Assembly (NCBI GenBank): GCA_934234185.1
Contig: CAKQHO010000070.1
Coordinates: 1 to 17,845 of the forward strand
From: an uncultured Psychrobacillus sp.
Lineage (GTDB): Bacteria > Bacillota > Bacilli > Bacillales_A > Planococcaceae
Direction: 5' to 3'
Length of the DNA: 17,845 nucleotides
A program made the translations under genes and the position numbers. Shown here one piece after another: positions 13,816 to 17,845 of the stretch (positions are counted from its first letter, which is position 1; each line of letters opens with the position of its first letter). The notes beneath the pieces are model-generated. The model was not told where the DNA came from. It did not search any database and saw only the letters and a program-made list of their open reading frames with translations.

Positions 13816-14838
13816 ATGAAAAAGTCATTCTATCTTTTCGTCCTTTCAGTTTTCGTTATTGTATTAGCTGCTTGTGGCGATGACAATACAACTAATGAAG
13901 GATCTACTAGTTCAACCGAAACAGATGGTCAGTTCCCTATTACGATCCAGCACGCATTCGGCGAAACGGTAATCGTAGAAAAACCTGAGCGCGTTGCAAC
14001 GATTGCTTGGGCAAACCATGATGTTGCATTGGCATTGGGAGTTGTTCCAGTAGGTTTCTCTGCCGCTAACTACGGCGTGCAAGACGAATCAGGCTTATTA
14101 CCTTGGACTGCTGAAGCATTAAAAGAGCTTGGGGAGGATACACCGAATATCTTCCAAGATACTGACGGGTTAGATTTCGAGGCGATTGCAGATAGTACTC
14201 CTGATGTCATTCTTGCTGCTTACTCGGGTATTACACAGGAAGAGTACGATACATTAAGCCAAATTGCTCCGGTGGTTCCTTATGAGGAAACTCCTTGGGT
14301 AACTCCATGGCGCGACCAAGTGTTACTAAACGCAAAAGGATTAGGCATGGAAGAGGAAGGTAAACAACTAATCGCTGATACAGAAAAATTAATTGCGGAA
14401 AAAGCTGAGGAATACTCCGCTATTAAAGGTAAAAAAGCAGCATTCGGTATGTTTAACGCGGCCGACCTATCAAGCTTCTATATTTACACACCTACTGACC
14501 CACGTGGTGAGTTCTTATATGACTTAGGTATGGAGTATCCATCTGGTATCCAAGACTTAATTACAGATGATAGCTTTTATCTTCAATTAAGCGCTGAAAA
14601 TGCAGATGCTTTAAATGATACCGATTTATTGATTATGTATGGAGATTCCAATACATTGGCTGCTTTACAAGCTGATCCAATCTTAGGGAAAGTGCCTGCA
14701 ATTGCTGCTGGGAATGTGGTTGTGATTGAAGACAATACACCATTAGCTGCTGCTGGGAACCCTAACCCACTTTCTATTCAATACACGATTGATGAATATT
14801 TAACTTTGATCTCAGACGTAGCGAAAAGTATTAAGTAA
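13816..14838 (+). CDS. ferric-siderophore-binding lipoprotein, 340 aa
   Basis: Extracytoplasmic solute-binding protein of an iron-siderophore ABC importer. The signal peptide (residues 1-19) ends in the lipobox LAAC, so Cys20 should carry the lipid anchor. A low-complexity Thr/Ser/Asn linker follows. The mature part reads PERVATIAWANHDVALALGVVPVGFSA, then AIADSTPDVILAAYSGITQEEYDTL and a C-terminal lobe, typical of the FepB/FhuD-type two-lobe fold with a helical backbone. ATG at 13816 is preceded by GTGAGG at 9 bases. It is the first gene of the operon behind the Fur box. The closest siderophore type is uncertain; hydroxamate or catecholate cannot be decided. Confidence 0.9.
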   Translation: MKKSFYLFVLSVFVIVLAACGDDNTTNEGSTSSTETDGQFPITIQHAFGETVIVEKPERVATIAWANHDVALALGVVPVGFSAANYGVQDESGLLPWTAEALKELGEDTPNIFQDTDGLDFEAIADSTPDVILAAYSGITQEEYDTLSQIAPVVPYEETPWVTPWRDQVLLNAKGLGMEEEGKQLIADTEKLIAEKAEEYSAIKGKKAAFGMFNAADLSSFYIYTPTDPRGEFLYDLGMEYPSGIQDLITDDSFYLQLSAENADALNDTDLLIMYGDSNTLAALQADPILGKVPAIAAGNVVVIEDNTPLAAAGNPNPLSIQYTIDEYLTLISDVAKSIK

Positions 14839-15869
14839 TGCCATTAATCAGTCAATCAGCGAAGCAGTCCTTTCTTCCGAAAAATTTAGGAAAGCTGACC
14901 ATCCTATTACTCGTATTACTAGTAATAGCGATACTTGCTTCGCTAGCATTTGGCTCTCGCTCAATTGGGTGGTCTACAATTCTGGATGGTTTGTTCCATC
15001 CAGAGTTAATGGACCATGAAGCTAGTGTCGTTCGGCAACGTGTTGTACGAACGATTTTTAGTTTTATGTGTGGTGCAGCATTAGGTGTTTCTGGGGCACT
15101 TATGCAATCGGTCACGCGAAATCCAATTGCCGATCCAAGCATTTTAGGTGTGAATACTGGGGCTGCCCTATTCGTTGTCAGTGGCATTGCCTTTTTTAAT
15201 ATTAGTACACCGAGTGAATATGTATGGTTAGCAATAGCAGGGGCAATCCTTACTGCTATTTTTGTGTTTACAGTTGGTTCCTTAGGCTTTAACGGAGCAA
15301 CCCCCTTAAAGCTCGTATTGGCAGGAGCTGCAACAAGTGCAATTCTTTCTTCACTTGTAACGGCGATTATGATTCCACGTCAAAACGTCATGGATCAGTT
15401 TCGTTTCTGGCAGGTTGGTAGTGTCGGTGCAGGTACGTGGGACAATATTCAACTGCTCCTCCCCTTCTTACTTGTCGGGGTGATCATTGCAATCTTCACC
15501 GCTCCTGCATTAAATGCGATGGCCTTAGGGGATGAGGTAGCTACTGGTCTAGGAGTGAAAACTGGGTCCATTCGTGTTATCTCTGCTTTTGCTGGCGTGC
15601 TCCTTTGTGGTGCGGCAACTGCGTTTGCAGGACCAATTGGCTTTATTGGTCTATTAGCAACTCATTTAATTCGATTAGTGATTGGTCCTGATTTACGGTT
15701 CGTCATTCCTTTGTCAGCACTTTCTGGGGGAATCATCTTAACGATAGCAGACGTTGCAGGGCGGCTAATTGCTCGTCCCGGTGAGGTAGAGGTCGGAGTC
15801 TTAACTGCCTTTATTGGTGCACCGATTTTGATATACATTACAATGAAAGCGAAAATGCGGAGTCTATGA
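14838..15869 (+). CDS. FecCD-family siderophore permease 1, 343 aa
   Basis: Integral membrane subunit with about nine or ten hydrophobic segments. Family landmarks are RVVRTIFSFMCGAALGVSGALMQ (about 66-88), NPIADPSILGVNTGAAL, and the cytoplasmic coupling region AFAGPIGFIGLLATHLIRL. The last of these has ATH where many relatives have a PH. The ATG overlaps the stop of the binding-protein gene by one base (TAATG) without a strong ribosome site, which points to translational coupling. It should form a heterodimer with the next permease. Confidence 0.92.
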   Translation: MPLISQSAKQSFLPKNLGKLTILLLVLLVIAILASLAFGSRSIGWSTILDGLFHPELMDHEASVVRQRVVRTIFSFMCGAALGVSGALMQSVTRNPIADPSILGVNTGAALFVVSGIAFFNISTPSEYVWLAIAGAILTAIFVFTVGSLGFNGATPLKLVLAGAATSAILSSLVTAIMIPRQNVMDQFRFWQVGSVGAGTWDNIQLLLPFLLVGVIIAIFTAPALNAMALGDEVATGLGVKTGSIRVISAFAGVLLCGAATAFAGPIGFIGLLATHLIRLVIGPDLRFVIPLSALSGGIILTIADVAGRLIARPGEVEVGVLTAFIGAPILIYITMKAKMRSL

Positions 15870-16897
15870 TGAATACTACTTATCAAACCATTATGCAATC
15901 GAGAATAAAACGAAAACGCCGGTATGTATTTACTACAGTAATACTAGCTGTCATTGCCTTCGCATTGTGCTGTGCCATGCTTATGCTTGGGAACACGATT
16001 TATCCAGTGGGTGATGTCATTGCGGTTCTATTAGGGGAAGAGGTAAAAGGCGCTAGCTTTGCAGTTGGAACGCTTCGACTTCCACGTATGCTCGCTGGTC
16101 TTTTAGCCGGATTTGCTTTCGGAGTTGGGGGCTATGTTTTCCAAACGATGCTTCGCAATCCATTAGCTAACCCAAATGTCATTGGTATTACTGCTGGATC
16201 AAGTGCTGCAGCAGTATTCTGTATTGTTGTTCTTCAGGCGAGTAATACCGTTATTTCCATAGCGGCTGTTGCTGGTGGTTTAGCTACCGTTGCGCTTATT
16301 TACGGCTTGTCACGAGGAACTTCCTTTTCAATCGGCCGATTAATTCTAATCGGTATCGGAATTCAAGCGATGTTGAATGCATTTATTTCCTATCTAATGC
16401 TCATTGCGAAAACACATGATTTGCCGACTGCCTTACGTTGGTTAAGTGGTAGCTTAAACAGTGCAAAAATAGAAACCATAATGCCACTTCTTGTGTTACT
16501 ACTAATCTGCACGCCTATTTTTATGTATTTTGCCAATCATCTAGAAATGTTAGAGCTGGGAGAACAAGCTGCTACCTCGCTAGGTGTATCCACGAATATG
16601 GTACGTGTTGTTTTACTCGTTTGTGCTGTATTGGTCATTGCACTTGCTACAGCGGTTACGGGTCCTATCGCCTTCATTTCCTTTTTGGCCGGTCCAATTG
16701 CAAGGCGCATGGTCGGTGTGGGCTTCTCGGCACTCATTCCGGCAGGCCTGATCGGTGTGATTTTAGTGTTAGCCGCAGACTTAATAGGGCAATTTGCATT
16801 TAACGTTCGCTACCCTGTCGGTGTAATTACTGGCATCATCGGAGCACCGTACTTAATTTTCCTACTTATTAAAATGAATCGAAAGGGGAATATCTAA
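15866..16897 (+). CDS. FecCD-family siderophore permease 2, 343 aa
   Basis: Second membrane subunit of the importer, again with about nine or ten hydrophobic segments. RLPRMLAGLLAGFAFGVGGY, NPLANPNVIGITAGSSA and the coupling segment TGPIAFISFLAGPIARRMVG are typical of the FepG/FhuG side of the pair. Two adjacent ATGs (15866 and 15869) are possible; the second is better spaced from GGAG (6 bases). The start overlaps the end of permease 1 by 4 bases, or abuts it if the second ATG is used. Confidence 0.92.
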   Translation: MMNTTYQTIMQSRIKRKRRYVFTTVILAVIAFALCCAMLMLGNTIYPVGDVIAVLLGEEVKGASFAVGTLRLPRMLAGLLAGFAFGVGGYVFQTMLRNPLANPNVIGITAGSSAAAVFCIVVLQASNTVISIAAVAGGLATVALIYGLSRGTSFSIGRLILIGIGIQAMLNAFISYLMLIAKTHDLPTALRWLSGSLNSAKIETIMPLLVLLLICTPIFMYFANHLEMLELGEQAATSLGVSTNMVRVVLLVCAVLVIALATAVTGPIAFISFLAGPIARRMVGVGFSALIPAGLIGVILVLAADLIGQFAFNVRYPVGVITGIIGAPYLIFLLIKMNRKGNI

Positions 16898-17697
16898 TGG
16901 CCCATACATTACAAACGAAAAATCTACATTCTGGCTACGACCAAAAACCGATTTTACATGATGTAACCGTTTCGATTCCTGAAGGGAAAATTAGCATTAT
17001 TATCGGACCAAATGGCTGTGGCAAATCAACACTGCTGAAAACGATGGCGCGTCTACTCAAACCGACGCGCGGGGATGTCTCTTTAGACAATCAATCAATT
17101 TATTCCATTCCATCCAAACAGCTGGCACGTACCGTTGGATTACTACCGCAGTCTCCAATTGTCCCAGAAGGCATCACAGTTGCAGACCTAGTAGGACGCG
17201 GGCGCTTCCCCCATCAAACGATGTTTTCGGGCTGGTCGAAAAAGGATTACGAGGCAGTCGCAAACGCGCTCGAAATGATGAACATCACAGAGTTTGCTGA
17301 TAGTCATATCGATGAATTATCCGGTGGGCAGCGCCAGCGTGTATGGATTGCTATGGCTCTTGCCCAACAAACCGATATACTATTTTTAGATGAGCCAACC
17401 ACCTACTTAGACATCACCTACCAGGTGGAAATTTTAGATCTACTAAAAGATTTAAACACGCAACACGGCACCACCATTGTCATGGTCCTCCACGACATAA
17501 ACCTATCTGCCCGGTACGCAGACCACTTATTTGCAATGAAAGACGGTCAACTTATTGCAGAAGGACCACCAAACGACATCATCACCAGTAGCCTGATGAA
17601 ACAAACATTTCATCTCGATTGTCATGTAATGAAGGATCCGATTTCCAACACACCGTTGATCCTTCCGATTAGTCGGTATCATAAGAAAAAGGAGTAA
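16897..17697 (+). CDS. siderophore ABC transporter ATPase, 266 aa
   Basis: FhuC/FecE-type ATP-binding subunit that powers the importer from the cytoplasm. All motifs are intact: Walker A GPNGCGKS (37-44), Q-loop Q85 in LLPQSP, signature LSGGQ (141-145), Walker B ILFLDE (161-166) and the switch His199 in VLHDINLS. The start overlaps the stop of permease 2 by one base, with AAGGGGA 8-9 bases upstream. It completes the four-gene importer; no siderophore synthesis, hydrolase or reductase gene is seen in the window, so the bacterium probably takes up a siderophore made elsewhere. Confidence 0.93.
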   Translation: MAHTLQTKNLHSGYDQKPILHDVTVSIPEGKISIIIGPNGCGKSTLLKTMARLLKPTRGDVSLDNQSIYSIPSKQLARTVGLLPQSPIVPEGITVADLVGRGRFPHQTMFSGWSKKDYEAVANALEMMNITEFADSHIDELSGGQRQRVWIAMALAQQTDILFLDEPTTYLDITYQVEILDLLKDLNTQHGTTIVMVLHDINLSARYADHLFAMKDGQLIAEGPPNDIITSSLMKQTFHLDCHVMKDPISNTPLILPISRYHKKKE

Positions 17698-17705
17698 AGA
17701 AGTAT

Positions 17706-17799
17706 TGACCACTAAAAGTTAGATTTTTATTTATGCAGCTAATTGGTTGGCATGAATCCAGTATTTTACGGCTCTATACTGAATGTGGTGGTGTGGTCA
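17706..17799 (-). mobile_element. probable remnant of an IS3-family element end
   Basis: On the minus strand, positions 17784-17731 encode IQYRAVKYWIHANQLAA and a stop, which looks like the C-terminus of an IS3-family OrfB transposase. Just beyond is TCTAACTTTTAGTGGTCA, which resembles the inverted-repeat end of IS3/IS150-type elements. TGACCAC at 17706-17712 is repeated inverted as GTGGTCA at 17793-17799, bounding a 94-bp piece. The rest of the transposase is absent, so this is a fragment. The call rests on pattern recognition only. Confidence 0.45.
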
Positions 17800-17826
17800 G
17801 CACTATCAAGAGTGTGACAATTTTCT
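17796..17826 (+). terminator. possible weak terminator after the iron operon
   Basis: GTCAGCACT and AGTGTGAC can pair (8 bp with one bulged G) around a 6-base loop, followed by AATTTTCT. It is about 100 bases after the ATPase stop and is much weaker than the other terminators here. Confidence 0.3.
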
Positions 17827-17845
17827 AAAAAAATCTAAAAAAATA

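Noticed and set aside
1..17845. CRISPR array, tRNA, rRNA, riboswitch or defence system
   Set aside because: I saw no regularly spaced repeats, cloverleaf, ribosomal sequence, recognisable aptamer or nuclease/toxin pair anywhere in the window.

Overview
The window looks like chromosomal DNA of a low-GC, Gram-positive, Bacillus-type bacterium. AGGAGG-like ribosome sites, TTG and GTG starts, sigma-A promoters of TTGACA type, a Fur box, cre-like sites and a lipoprotein lipobox all fit. A Lysinibacillus/Solibacillus-type (Planococcaceae) host is my guess, not something the sequence proves.

Layout. (1) Positions 1-3200 hold small, mostly unrecognised genes: a leftward 107-aa protein, a leftward 152-aa protein with its own terminator, a possible 63-aa ORF carrying one copy of a 58-bp direct repeat whose other copy is at the window edge, a rightward membrane-anchored 156-aa protein, and a leftward DUF1643-like protein. 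(2) Positions 3300-13320 form a self-contained CoA-dependent catabolic locus bounded by two terminators. A six-gene leftward operon runs enoyl-CoA hydratase, GntP-type permease, 3-hydroxyacyl-CoA dehydrogenase, hotdog thioesterase, non-canonical crotonase, acyl-CoA ligase. Facing away from it are a LacI-family regulator gene, an aldehyde dehydrogenase and an iron-type alcohol dehydrogenase. An identical perfect 18-bp palindrome sits before the leftward operon and before the dehydrogenase pair, so both arms are probably controlled by this LacI protein. cre-like sites next to the palindromes suggest extra CcpA control. (3) Positions 13211-13815 are a spacer with a terminator, a decayed reading frame and a Fur-controlled promoter. 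(4) Positions 13816-17697 are a complete ferric-siderophore ABC importer (lipoprotein, two FecCD permeases, ATPase) whose genes overlap by 1-4 bases. (5) The right edge carries a probable remnant of an IS3-family insertion sequence end.

How the genes work together. The permease probably imports a short organic acid and the ligase makes its CoA ester. Hydratase and dehydrogenase would carry out two beta-oxidation steps, and the second crotonase, thioesterase, aldehyde dehydrogenase and alcohol dehydrogenase would handle substrate-specific side steps. There is no acyl-CoA dehydrogenase and no thiolase, and one crotonase lacks one of the two hydratase glutamates, so this is not ordinary fatty-acid oxidation. 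The substrate is unknown. This locus is the best candidate in the window for an undescribed system.
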